Part shown: positions 43,855 through 51,526 of the stretch, piece after piece
How the letters are laid out: each line of letters begins with the position of its first letter
Position numbering within the stretch: position 1 is the first letter of the stretch
Assembly: GCF_014645235.1 (NCBI RefSeq)
Contig: NZ_BMLM01000001.1
Coordinates: 1 to 64,000 of the forward strand
Direction: 5' to 3'
DNA length: 64,000 bases
Source of the DNA: Agrococcus terreus
Lineage (GTDB): Bacteria; Actinomycetota; Actinomycetes; Actinomycetales; Microbacteriaceae
Translations under genes and position numbers: made by a program
The notes under the pieces: generated by a model
What the model was told of the DNA's origin: nothing
The model's database searches: none
What the model saw: only the letters and a program-made list of their open reading frames with translations

Positions 43855-44567
43855 GCGAGCACCTCCTCGATCTCGTGGGTCTCGATGCGGCGCCCGGTGA
43901 AGAAGGGCACCTCCTCGCGCACGTGCAGGCGCGCCTCGGTGTTGCGCAGCTCGCGCATCATGTCGACGAGCTCGGTGAGGTCGTCGGCCTCGAGCGGCAG
44001 CAGCCACTCGTAGTCGCCGAGCGCGAACGCCGACACGGTGTTCGCGAGCACGCCGCGGTAGGCGGCGCCGGCGCGGCCGTGCTCGGCGAGCATGCGGCTG
44101 CGGTCCTCGGGCGGCAGCAGGTACCAGTCGTAGGAGCGGTTGAAGGGGTAGACCGTCATCCAGCCCTTGGCGTCGATGCCGCGCAGGAAGCCCGGCACGT
44201 GCGACTTGTTGAACTCGGCGTCGCGGTGCACGCCCATCGCGCTCCAGGTGAGCGTCGTGCCCGAGAGCTCCGCGGAGCGGCGGATGCGGCGCGCGGCCGC
44301 CTGCAGCGCCTGCGGGTCCTCGCCGTGCGTCCACACCATGATGTCGGCGTCGGCGCGGAGGCCCGAGACGTCGTAGACGCCCCGGACGACGACGCCCGTC
44401 GCCTCGACAGCGGCGAGCTCGTCGGCGATCGGCGCGCCGGCAGCGGCGCCGACGGCCGTCCCGCGGCGGTGCACGGTGAAGAGCGTGTAGCCGTCGTGCG
44501 ACGCCTGCGCGTCGGTGCCGGCGCCCGCGTCGTGGGCCGCGTCGTGGTGGTGGGCGTGGTCGGTCAT
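43851..44567 (-). CDS. chdC: Coproheme decarboxylase (HemQ) with His-rich N-terminus
   Basis: This 238-residue chlorite-dismutase-family enzyme converts coproheme to haem b with H2O2, the final step of the coproporphyrin-dependent pathway. The radical-forming Tyr is Y140 in WMTVYPFNRSYDWY, and the proximal His is H163 in MLAEHGRAG. The first 24 residues contain six histidines (DHAHHHDAAHD and H24), a possible metal-binding tail not needed for the fold. The ATG overlaps the cgoX stop (ATGA). Confidence 0.93.
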   Translation of the reverse strand: MTDHAHHHDAAHDAGAGTDAQASHDGYTLFTVHRRGTAVGAAAGAPIADELAAVEATGVVVRGVYDVSGLRADADIMVWTHGEDPQALQAAARRIRRSAELSGTTLTWSAMGVHRDAEFNKSHVPGFLRGIDAKGWMTVYPFNRSYDWYLLPPEDRSRMLAEHGRAGAAYRGVLANTVSAFALGDYEWLLPLEADDLTELVDMMRELRNTEARLHVREEVPFFTGRRIETHEIEEVLA

Positions 44568-46204
44568 GCCTCTCCTCGGTGGGTGCCCGTCTCGGTGGAG
44601 CGGGGCTCGGATGCGGCGTCCTCCGCCGCGTGGGTCTGCTGGGCGGCGGCGTCCTGCGCGGCGACCTCGGCCTCGTGGGCGGCGAGCTCGGCCTCGACGT
44701 CGGCGGTCCAGGGCGTGCCGGGCACCGCGAACGCCTCGCGGCGGATGCCGGTGGCGGCCTGCCGCGCATCCGGCACGACCTGCGCGAGGCCGGTGCCGGC
44801 GACGGCGGCGCCGACGAGCACGAGGTTCGCCTGCGCGGCCGCGGCGGCGCGGAGCGCCTGCTGGCGGGCACGGGCGCCGACGACGCTCGACGGCTGGCCC
44901 TGCTCCCAGCGCACCCGGGCGCTCGCGAGCGGCGCGGGCAGGGTCGTGCCGAGGATGGCGCTCGCGTCGGCGAGCGCGAGCTCGGCCGCCTCCGCGTCGC
45001 TGAGCCCCTCGGTCGCGGGCGCGCCCGCGCCCGAGCCGTACGAGAGCCGCACGACCTCGCGGCCGGCGGCCGCCTCGCGCAGCCACGACCACTTGGCGCT
45101 CGAGTGGGTCATCGCCTTGGCACGGATGCGCGTGACGTCGGCCGCGACGAGCACGCCGGTGCCCCGCGGGTCGCCCTGCACGGCGCCCTCGGGCAGCACG
45201 AGCGTGACGAGCTCGACGGTCACGCCGCCGGCGCCGCCCGCCGCGGGCGAGCCTGCGAGCTCGCGGAAGCCGTCGAGGCCGCCGAGCACGCGCAGCGCCT
45301 GCGCCTCGGGCATCGCGACGACGAGCGACGAGGCCTCGAGGGCCTCCCCCGCCTCCGTCACCACGCGCCAGCCTGCCTCGACCGGCTCGGCGGTCGCGAC
45401 GCGGACGCCGGTGCGCAGCTCGGCGCGGTGCTCGCGGGCGCGCTCGACGAGCCGCTCGGCGATGCGGTGGACGCCGCCGCGGATGCCGAGCACGGCCGAG
45501 CCGGGCTTCGACGCGTTCGACGGCGCGGCGTCGCCGCGCGCGACGGCCGCCGCGCGCTCCTCGAGCACGAGCGCGACGCCGCCGGAGAGCGAGCCGGCGC
45601 GGGTGATGGCGTTGTTGAGCCCGGGCGCGACGGTGCCGACGTCGAGCACCTCGGGGTCGGCCGAGTACACGCCGCCGGCGAGCGGAGCCACGAGCCGGTC
45701 GAGCACGCGGGCGCCCATGCGCCGGCGGACGAGCGGGCCGAGCGCGTCGTCCTTGCCGAGCTTCAGCACCGGCATGAGGCGGTCGGCGTAGGCGCGCAGC
45801 GCCCCGCCCCAGCCGACCGCGTCGATGACGTCCTGCGACAGCGGCGAGGAGGGGATGCCGAGCAGCGTCGCCTTCGGCAGCGGCACGGCGCGGTCCTCGA
45901 GCTGCAACCAGGCGCCCGCGACGTTCGGGGCGACGATGTCGCCGTCGAGGCCGAGCTCGGCAGCGAGCTCGGCGACGGCGCCACCGCGGGTCGCGAACGA
46001 CTCGGCGCCGGCGTCGAGCGCGAGGCCGTCGAGCTCGAGGCGGGAGGCGACGCCGCCCAGGTGGTCGGCCGCGTCGAGCACGAGCACGCGGTAGCCGCGG
46101 CCGGCGAGCTCGTGCGCGACGACGAGGCCGCCCATGCCCGCGCCGGCGACGATCGTGTCCCAGCGCGGCGCGGCGGCGTCTGCCGCCTGCGCGGGCTCGG
46201 TCAT
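44564..46204 (-). CDS. cgoX: Coproporphyrinogen III oxidase (HemY/CgoX)
   Basis: This 546-residue FAD enzyme oxidises coproporphyrinogen III to coproporphyrin III. The N-terminal dinucleotide motif VAGAGMGGLVVAHELAGRG and LAPLAGGVYSADP are typical, and the C-terminal FAD-contact region reads LVLVGAAVAGTGLAQVV. About 45 extra residues at the end are Ala/Glu/Gln-rich and probably disordered. The ATG overlaps the hemE stop (ATGA). In a pathway with chdC and cpfC the product is coproporphyrin, not protoporphyrin. Confidence 0.9.
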   Translation of the reverse strand: MTEPAQAADAAAPRWDTIVAGAGMGGLVVAHELAGRGYRVLVLDAADHLGGVASRLELDGLALDAGAESFATRGGAVAELAAELGLDGDIVAPNVAGAWLQLEDRAVPLPKATLLGIPSSPLSQDVIDAVGWGGALRAYADRLMPVLKLGKDDALGPLVRRRMGARVLDRLVAPLAGGVYSADPEVLDVGTVAPGLNNAITRAGSLSGGVALVLEERAAAVARGDAAPSNASKPGSAVLGIRGGVHRIAERLVERAREHRAELRTGVRVATAEPVEAGWRVVTEAGEALEASSLVVAMPEAQALRVLGGLDGFRELAGSPAAGGAGGVTVELVTLVLPEGAVQGDPRGTGVLVAADVTRIRAKAMTHSSAKWSWLREAAAGREVVRLSYGSGAGAPATEGLSDAEAAELALADASAILGTTLPAPLASARVRWEQGQPSSVVGARARQQALRAAAAAQANLVLVGAAVAGTGLAQVVPDARQAATGIRREAFAVPGTPWTADVEAELAAHEAEVAAQDAAAQQTHAAEDAASEPRSTETGTHRGEA

Positions 46205-47298
46205 CGGGCGTGCACCGCCTGCACGATGCGGGTCAGCACCGCCGGGTCGGTCTCGGGCGGCACGCCGTGGCCGAGGTTGAACACGTGCGCGCGGGCGACG
46301 GAGGCGGCGACGAGCACGTGGTCGATCGCGGCCTCGATGGTCTCCCAGTCGGCGCCGAGCACCGCCGGGTCGAGGTTGCCCTGGACGGTGACGTCGCTGT
46401 CCATGCGCTCGAGCGCGACGTCGAGCGGCACGCGCCAGTCGACGCCGATGCAGTCGACGTCGAGGTCCATCGCGCCGTACAGCTCGCCCGCGCCGACGCC
46501 GAAGTGCACGAGCGGCACGCGGCGGCCGGTGGCGTCGACGAGGTCGCGCACGGCGTCGAGCGCGCGACGGCTCGCGGGGGCGACGTGCTCGCGGTACTGC
46601 TCGAGCGGCAGCGAGCCGGCCCACGAGTCGAACAGCTGCGCGGCGCTCGCGCCCTCCTCGACCTGGGCGCGCAGGAAGCGGCCCGTGACGTCGGCCGCCC
46701 AGCGCATGAGCGCATCCCACGACTCGGGGTGCGCGCGCATGAGGCGGCGCGCCTCGAGGTGGTCCTTCGAGGGCCGCCCGGCGACGAGGTAGGCGGCGAG
46801 CGTGAAGGGGGCGCCCGCGAAGCCGATGAGCGGGGTCGTGCCGTCGCCGAGCTCGGCGAGGCCCGCGACGGTGCGCCGCACGCCCTCGCGCACGGGCTCG
46901 AGCGTCTCGTCGAGCACCGCGGGGTCGAGCGCCGTGATGCGCTCCACGTCGGCGGGCGTGCGCACGGGCTCGGCCACGACGGGGCCGATGCCGGGCTCGA
47001 TCGTCACGTCGACGCCCGCGAGGCGCAGCGGGATCATGATGTCGCTGAAGAAGATGGCGGCGTCGACCCCGTGGCGGCGCACCGGCTGGAGCGTGATCTC
47101 GCTGGCGAGCTCGGGGTCGAGGCAGGTGTCGAGCATGTCGCGGCCCACGCGCAGGGCGCGGTACTCGGGCAGCGAGCGCCCGGCCTGGCGCATGAACCAC
47201 ACCGGGGTGACGTCGGGGCGGTCGCCTCGGTAGGCGCGCACCAGGCGGGCGGCGCCGGTGCGGGTGTTCAGCGGGTGGTCGTCGCGCAGCGCAGGCAT
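46201..47298 (-). CDS. hemE: Uroporphyrinogen decarboxylase
   Basis: This 365-residue TIM-barrel enzyme removes four carboxyls from uroporphyrinogen III. PVWFMRQAGRSLPEY near the N-terminus, AAIFFSDIMIPL and GFAGAPFTLAAYLV are family signatures. GGAGG lies five bases before ATG 47298. It is the first gene of the five-gene haem operon, and the ~85 bases upstream to the next gene must contain its promoter. Confidence 0.95.
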   Translation of the reverse strand: MPALRDDHPLNTRTGAARLVRAYRGDRPDVTPVWFMRQAGRSLPEYRALRVGRDMLDTCLDPELASEITLQPVRRHGVDAAIFFSDIMIPLRLAGVDVTIEPGIGPVVAEPVRTPADVERITALDPAVLDETLEPVREGVRRTVAGLAELGDGTTPLIGFAGAPFTLAAYLVAGRPSKDHLEARRLMRAHPESWDALMRWAADVTGRFLRAQVEEGASAAQLFDSWAGSLPLEQYREHVAPASRRALDAVRDLVDATGRRVPLVHFGVGAGELYGAMDLDVDCIGVDWRVPLDVALERMDSDVTVQGNLDPAVLGADWETIEAAIDHVLVAASVARAHVFNLGHGVPPETDPAVLTRIVQAVHAR

Positions 47299-47384
47299 CG
47301 TGCCTCCATCATCCCACCTGCGGCTATGAGCCGCCCACTCGGTCGTGCGCCCGCATGGCACGGCTGCTGCGCGGCGGATCGGCC

Positions 47385-47759
47385 TCAGGCCGCGGGCAGC
47401 TCGGGGGCCGCGGCCTCGGCGGCCTCGATCCGCCGCACCTGCACGCGGACGCGCACGTCGGCCCAGTCGGCCGGCATGGCGGCCCGCACGGCGGCGGCCA
47501 CCGCCGCGGCCACCTCGCGGGAGTCGGCGCCCTCGTCGACGCCGATGCTCACGACGACGCTGCGCGCGGGCACGAGCGAGACGTGGGCGAGCACGGGCGA
47601 GGGCGCGAGACCGCCGGCGATCGCGGGCGCGGCGCGGTAGCCGCGCACGACGCCGGGCGTCGCGACGACCGCGGCGTCGGCGCGCTCGGCCACCTCCTGG
47701 GGCGGCGTCGCGCCGCCCTCCGGCTCGCGGCGGTCGGCTGCGATGGAGCTGTCAGCCAT
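47385..47759 (-). CDS. Asp23-related small protein
   Basis: This 124-residue protein has an Asp23/Gls24-like core: AAVVATPGVVRGY, LAHVSLVPARSVVVSIGVDEG and VAAAVAAAVRAAMPADWADVRVRV follow the usual beta-alpha pattern. Both ends are Ala/Glu/Pro-rich. It starts two bases after the preceding Asp23-like stop, third in the sigma factor operon. It probably takes part in envelope-stress response with AmaP and Asp23 of the divergent arm; the molecular role is unknown. Confidence 0.65.
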   Translation of the reverse strand: MADSSIAADRREPEGGATPPQEVAERADAAVVATPGVVRGYRAAPAIAGGLAPSPVLAHVSLVPARSVVVSIGVDEGADSREVAAAVAAAVRAAMPADWADVRVRVQVRRIEAAEAAAPELPAA

Positions 47760-47761
47760 GG

Positions 47762-48307
47762 TCACTCCTCGATCTCGAACACGTCGTCGACGACGACGTC
47801 CACCTGGCGCAGCGGCGCCGGCGTGTGGGGCGCGAGCGCCGCGTGCACGGCGGCGCGCACCTCGTCGGCGCGGGTGCGCATCGGGGCGCCGAAGCGCACG
47901 CCGAGGGTGAGCCGCACGTCGAGCGCGCCGTCGTCGAGCCGCAGCGCCACGCGGCCCACGAGCACGCCCTCGACGCCGTCGCCCGCGCGCCGCACGAGCT
48001 CGCGCAGAGCGCCCTCGGTGACCGTCGTCTCGGTGCGCTCGTCGATCGCGCGGATCGGCAGGTCGCGCCCGGCGCGCACCTCGCTGCGCACGACCGAGAG
48101 CACCCGCTCGACCCAGGGCGCGTCCACGGGACGGGCGTCCTCGTCGGTCATCTCGCGCGTGAGGCGCGAGAGCCGCTCCATCGAGGCCAGCACCGCACGG
48201 CACTCCGCATCCTCCTCGATCGCCGCGATGCGCGGCACGCGCCCGGCGTCGAAGTAGGCGGAGAGCTGCTCGAGCGTGTGCCCGGAGTCGCCGATCGTCT
48301 CGTCCAT
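47762..48307 (-). CDS. Asp23/Gls24-like protein with N-terminal anti-sigma-like segment
   Basis: In this 181-residue protein, residues 1-60 (GHTLEQLSAYFDAGRVPRIAA, then EEDAECRAVLASMERLSRLT) look like the short zinc-binding anti-sigma helices but lack the HxxxCxxC motif. Residues ~75-180 resemble the Asp23 fold (ALRELVRRAGDGVEGVLVGRV). It starts one base after the sigma-factor stop. The position next to an ECF sigma gene suggests regulation of that sigma; this is inferred. Confidence 0.65.
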   Translation of the reverse strand: MDETIGDSGHTLEQLSAYFDAGRVPRIAAIEEDAECRAVLASMERLSRLTREMTDEDARPVDAPWVERVLSVVRSEVRAGRDLPIRAIDERTETTVTEGALRELVRRAGDGVEGVLVGRVALRLDDGALDVRLTLGVRFGAPMRTRADEVRAAVHAALAPHTPAPLRQVDVVVDDVFEIEE

Positions 48308-48308
48308 G

Positions 48309-48866
48309 TCACCTCCACCCTTCCATCGCCGCGAGCACGGCGCTGCGGGCCCGCGAGAGCCGTCCGCGCACCGTCGCCGGGCTCGTGCCCAGGCGCTCCG
48401 CGATCTCGTCGTACGAGAGCTCCGCCATCTCGCGCAGCAGCCACACCTCGCGCTGGTCCTCCGGCAGGCGCGCGAGCGCCTCGCGCAGCGCGGTCGTCGC
48501 GAGCCGGCCCTCGGCCACGCGCTCGGGCGCCGGCGAGCGGTCGTCCTCCTGCTCGACCTCCGGCATCGGCTGCACGTCGCGCCGGGCGCGCGTGCGGAGC
48601 ACGTCGGTGGCCCGCCGCGCCACGGCGGTCGCGAGCCACGAGCGGACGCGCTCGGGCTCGCGCAGCTCGTCGAGCCTCCGCCATGCCGTGATGAGCGCCT
48701 CCTGCACCACGTCGTCCGCGTCGCTCGAGCTGCGCATGTAGCGCGTGGCGAAGGCGACGAGGAAGGGCGAGTGCCGCCGGACGAGCACGGCGAACGCGCG
48801 ATCGTCGCCGTCCTGCGCGCGCTGCGCGAGGAGGGCGTCGGGCGCTGCGTCGAGTGCGGGGCTCAT
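48309..48866 (-). CDS. ECF-type RNA polymerase sigma factor
   Basis: This 185-residue protein has sigma region 2 at ~20-85 (SDADDVVQEALITAWRRL) and region 4 at ~125-180 (LPEDQREVWLLREMAEL, then YDEIAERLGTSPATVRGRLS). ATG 48866 is preferred to an upstream GTG in the control region. Its two downstream partners are Asp23-like, and a second Asp23 arm diverges, so the sigma factor probably drives this envelope-stress locus. Confidence 0.88.
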   Translation of the reverse strand: MSPALDAAPDALLAQRAQDGDDRAFAVLVRRHSPFLVAFATRYMRSSSDADDVVQEALITAWRRLDELREPERVRSWLATAVARRATDVLRTRARRDVQPMPEVEQEDDRSPAPERVAEGRLATTALREALARLPEDQREVWLLREMAELSYDEIAERLGTSPATVRGRLSRARSAVLAAMEGWR

Positions 48867-48934
48867 CTCGCGCCGACCGTAGCCATCGAGCCCATCCACT
48901 CCCCTGGGCTTCCGCTGAAGGACAGCCGAACGGA

Positions 48935-48953
48935 AGATCCGTGCGACGGATCT
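48935..48953. promoter_or_regulatory. Perfect dyad AGATCCGT-GCG-ACGGATCT in sigma/Asp23 intergenic region
   Basis: An 8-bp perfect inverted repeat with a three-base centre lies in the 167 bases between the divergent sigma factor and Asp23 genes. It is a candidate operator for a dimeric regulator or a pair of overlapping sigma-specific promoter elements. No sigma-A consensus is convincing nearby. Confidence 0.45.
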
Positions 48954-49033
48954 GTGACGAATGCCGAGCGCATGACGTCCCAGTCGTGAAGGCCCCGCCA
49001 CCGAGGCGGGCCGCAGACCTGGAGGAGACAGAG

Positions 49034-49441
49034 ATGGCTGTGAGCACCACCCAGCAGACCGAGGCGATCAAGGGCACGACGACCGTCGTCGACCCGGTGG
49101 TCGCGAAGATCGCCGGCATCGCGGCGCGGGAGGTCCCCGGCGTGCACGCGCTCGGCGGCGGCGCCGCCCGCGTCGTCGGCGCGGTCCGCGACGCCATCGG
49201 CCAGACGGACCTGGGCCAGGGCGTCCACGTCGAGGTCGGCGAGACGGAGGTCGCGGCCGACGTGACCATCGTGGTCGCCTACCCCGAGCAGCTGCAGGTC
49301 GTCGCGGAGGGCGTTCGCCGCGCGGTCGGCCGAGCGATCACCGAGCTCGTGGGGATGCAGGTCGCCGAGGTCAACGTGACCGTGAGCGACGTCCACATCC
49401 CGGGCGACGAGCCCGAGCCCGAGGAGTCGCGAGTCGCATGA
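49034..49441 (+). CDS. Asp23/Gls24 family envelope stress response protein
   Basis: This 135-residue protein has the Asp23 domain clear across ~18-120: VVDPVVAKIAGIAAREVPGV, then VHVEVGETEVAADVTIVVAY and the end AEVNVTVSDVHI. In Gram-positives such proteins are held at the membrane by AmaP, which is encoded 1.1 kb downstream. A strong GGAGGAGA site precedes the ATG. It leads the rightward stress arm, with ATGA coupling to the next gene. Confidence 0.88.
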   Translation: MAVSTTQQTEAIKGTTTVVDPVVAKIAGIAAREVPGVHALGGGAARVVGAVRDAIGQTDLGQGVHVEVGETEVAADVTIVVAYPEQLQVVAEGVRRAVGRAITELVGMQVAEVNVTVSDVHIPGDEPEPEESRVA

Positions 49442-49626
49442 GCGCCGTGACGATCGGCCTGCTGACCGGCCTCGCCCTCGCGGCGATCGGCCTGGCCTGG
49501 GGCTTCTGGGGCTTCCTGCTCGCGATCGTGCTCGGCGCGATCGGCGCCCTCGTGGGCGCCGTCGCGACGCGCCGGATCGACCTGCGAGCCGCGGTCGACG
49601 CGGCGCGCGGCCGGAGCGCGGGATGA
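49438..49626 (+). CDS. DUF2273-like small membrane protein
   Basis: This 62-residue protein consists of two hydrophobic helices (VTIGLLTGLALAAIGLAWGF and FLLAIVLGAIGALVGAVA) and a basic tail (RRIDLRAAVDAARGR). Such two-helix proteins are standard companions of Asp23/AmaP genes. The ATG overlaps the asp23 stop, and its own stop overlaps the next start (ATGA). Confidence 0.78.
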   Translation: MSAVTIGLLTGLALAAIGLAWGFWGFLLAIVLGAIGALVGAVATRRIDLRAAVDAARGRSAG

Positions 49627-49934
49627 CCCTCGAGCTGCCCGGCTCGGTCCGCATCGCGCCCCGCGCGCTGCGCCAGGCGGTGCGAGCCGTCGCCGCCGAG
49701 ACCCTCGGCGCCCCGCCCTCCGAGGTGCGGGCCGAGGTGCTCGAGCGCGGCGGCTCGCTCGCCCTGCGCATCGCGGGGCCGATGCGGCGGACTCACCAGC
49801 CGCTGCTCGTCGCGGCGGAGGACGCCCGCCGGCACCTGCTCGAGCGGGCGGGCGCCATCACCGGCGCAGCGCTCGCGGGATGCGAGCTGCGCATCACCGC
49901 GTGCATCGCCCACGAGGCGCCGCGCGCCCGCTGA
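49623..49934 (+). CDS. Small Asp23-locus protein, function unknown
   Basis: This 103-residue soluble protein has an alpha/beta pattern resembling a truncated Asp23 fold: VRIAPRALRQAVRAVAAETLG, then SEVRAEVLERGGSLALRIAG and a final CELRITACIAHEAP. I cannot assign a family with confidence. It is coupled to the DUF2273-like gene by ATGA and followed after 19 bases by the next membrane protein, so it belongs to the stress unit. Confidence 0.6.
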   Translation: MTLELPGSVRIAPRALRQAVRAVAAETLGAPPSEVRAEVLERGGSLALRIAGPMRRTHQPLLVAAEDARRHLLERAGAITGAALAGCELRITACIAHEAPRAR

Positions 49935-49953
49935 TCACCCACGGAGGACCACC

Positions 49954-50553
49954 ATGATCGAGACCGACCCCGCCGAGCGCACGGCGCTGCCGACGCGCGA
50001 TGCCCGGGCGCTGCGCCGCCTCGAGCGCCGCGAGCTGCACCGCTCGCGCTCGCTCTCGGCGAGCGTCGCGCTGTGGGCGACCGCGCTCGCCCTCGCGGCG
50101 CCCGGCGCCCTCGTGCTCGCCGATCGCGCGGGCCTCGCGATCCCCGGCGTGCAGCTGCCCGGCGCCGACGCCGTCGCGTCGCTCGCCGGCGCCGCGGGCC
50201 CGGTCGGCATCGCCATCGGCGGCGCCGCGGCCGCGATCGGCCTCGTCCTGCTCGTGCTCGCGCTCGCCCCGGGGCGCCGCCAGCGCCACGCGCTGAAGCG
50301 CGACGGCATCGCCGTGATCGTGGACGACCGCGTGCTCGCGAACGCCATCTCCCGCACGGCCGCACGCGCCGCGCGCGCCACCCCCGACCGCGCCCGCACC
50401 GTCGTGGGGCGCGGCAGCGCCGCCATCACCCTGCGGCCCGCCACCGGCTTCCGGCTCGACGCCGCCGCCGCCCGCGAGGCCGGCACCACCCTCGTCGAGC
50501 ACCTGCGCCCCCGCGGCGCGATGCGCGTCGTCGCGAAGGAGGAGCGGGCATGA
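49954..50553 (+). CDS. DUF6286-like membrane protein of the Asp23/AmaP locus
   Basis: This 199-residue protein has two membrane helices (SASVALWATALALAAPGALVL and a second near residues 82-110), then a soluble domain (IAVIVDDRVLANAISRTAAR, TVVGRGSAAITLRPATGF), the arrangement of DUF6286 proteins. GGAGGACC precedes the ATG. The soluble part resembles the extra domain of AmaP, encoded next with ATGA overlap. Confidence 0.72.
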   Translation: MIETDPAERTALPTRDARALRRLERRELHRSRSLSASVALWATALALAAPGALVLADRAGLAIPGVQLPGADAVASLAGAAGPVGIAIGGAAAAIGLVLLVLALAPGRRQRHALKRDGIAVIVDDRVLANAISRTAARAARATPDRARTVVGRGSAAITLRPATGFRLDAAAAREAGTTLVEHLRPRGAMRVVAKEERA

Positions 50554-51113
50554 GCCGCTCGAGCCGACCCCTCAACCGCATCCTGCTGCTCGTGCTCGGC
50601 ATCGCGTGGCTCGCCGCCGGAGCGTGGCTCGTGCTGCGGCAGGCGCTGCCCGACGCCCTCGCACCGGTGCAGCCCGCGCTCGACGCTGCTGCGGCCCTCC
50701 AGCCGCTCGGGATCCCGCTCGACTGGGCGATCGCGTCGGCTGCGGCCGGTGGCGCCCTCCTCGTGCTGGCGATCGTCCACACGGCGACCCGAGGCCGGGG
50801 CCGCACGGGCGACGCGGCGGTCGCCGGCTCGGTGGTCGTCGACCGCGCCGCCGTCCGCGACGTGCTCCGCCAGGAGCTCGGCGACCACCCCGACGTGCTC
50901 GACGTGTCGGTGCAGCCCTGGCGGCGCCGCCGCGCGGCCGCGTGGCGGGTCGTGGTGCACACCCGCACCGGCGCCGCGCTCGACCGCGTCGTCGACCGCG
51001 CGGCCGAGGCCGCGCGCGCCACCCGCGACGCGCTCGGCACGGACGCCCCGATCCTGGTCCACATCGCAGGCGGCCTCCGCGCCGCCGTCGCGTCGGACCG
51101 CCGGGCGGCCTGA
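50550..51113 (+). CDS. Alkaline shock response membrane anchor AmaP-like protein
   Basis: This 187-residue protein has two membrane helices (RILLLVLGIAWLAAGAWLVL and AIASAAAGGALLVLAIVH), followed by ~110 cytoplasmic residues with GSVVVDRAAVRDVLRQELG and DVLDVSVQPWRRRRAAAW. This is AmaP architecture: the protein anchors Asp23 to the membrane. The ATG overlaps the previous stop. Confidence 0.75.
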   Translation: MSRSSRPLNRILLLVLGIAWLAAGAWLVLRQALPDALAPVQPALDAAAALQPLGIPLDWAIASAAAGGALLVLAIVHTATRGRGRTGDAAVAGSVVVDRAAVRDVLRQELGDHPDVLDVSVQPWRRRRAAAWRVVVHTRTGAALDRVVDRAAEAARATRDALGTDAPILVHIAGGLRAAVASDRRAA

Positions 51114-51201
51114 CGCCGATCCGAACCCAGACCCCGCGCCGGCCGCCCGGCCGGCGCACCACCCACCGCGGTCGACGACCGCATCCGAGAGGAGGCCCGA
51201 C

Positions 51202-51390
51202 ATGGGCATGGACGACAAGATCCGCAACAAGGCCGAGGAGCTCAGCGGCAAGGCCAAGGAGGTCCTGGGCGCCGCGACGAACAACGAGCGCCTGGAGGCC
51301 GAGGGCAAGGCCGACCAGACGCAGGCCAAGGCCAAGCAGGCCGGCGAGCACGTCAAGGACGCCGCGAAGGACGCCTTCGGCAAGCAGTGA
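51202..51390 (+). CDS. CsbD family stress protein
   Basis: This 62-residue hydrophilic protein starts MGMDDKIRNKAEELSGKAKE and is rich in Lys, Ala and Glu, matching CsbD proteins, which are abundant and sigma-B-controlled in Bacillus. A GGAGG site lies seven to eight bases before the ATG. The 88-base gap from amaP may contain its own promoter. It completes the rightward arm of the stress locus. Confidence 0.88.
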   Translation: MGMDDKIRNKAEELSGKAKEVLGAATNNERLEAEGKADQTQAKAKQAGEHVKDAAKDAFGKQ

Positions 51391-51526
51391 CGATCCACAC
51401 GGCGCCCGGCCTCCGCAGCACCGCGAGCGCCGGGCGTCGTCGTGCGAGCCCGACGTGCGAGCTCGATCGCCGAGGGCGGACGAGCCCGTGTTGGGGGACA
51501 GATGCCTCGGCCGGTAGGCTGGGTCG

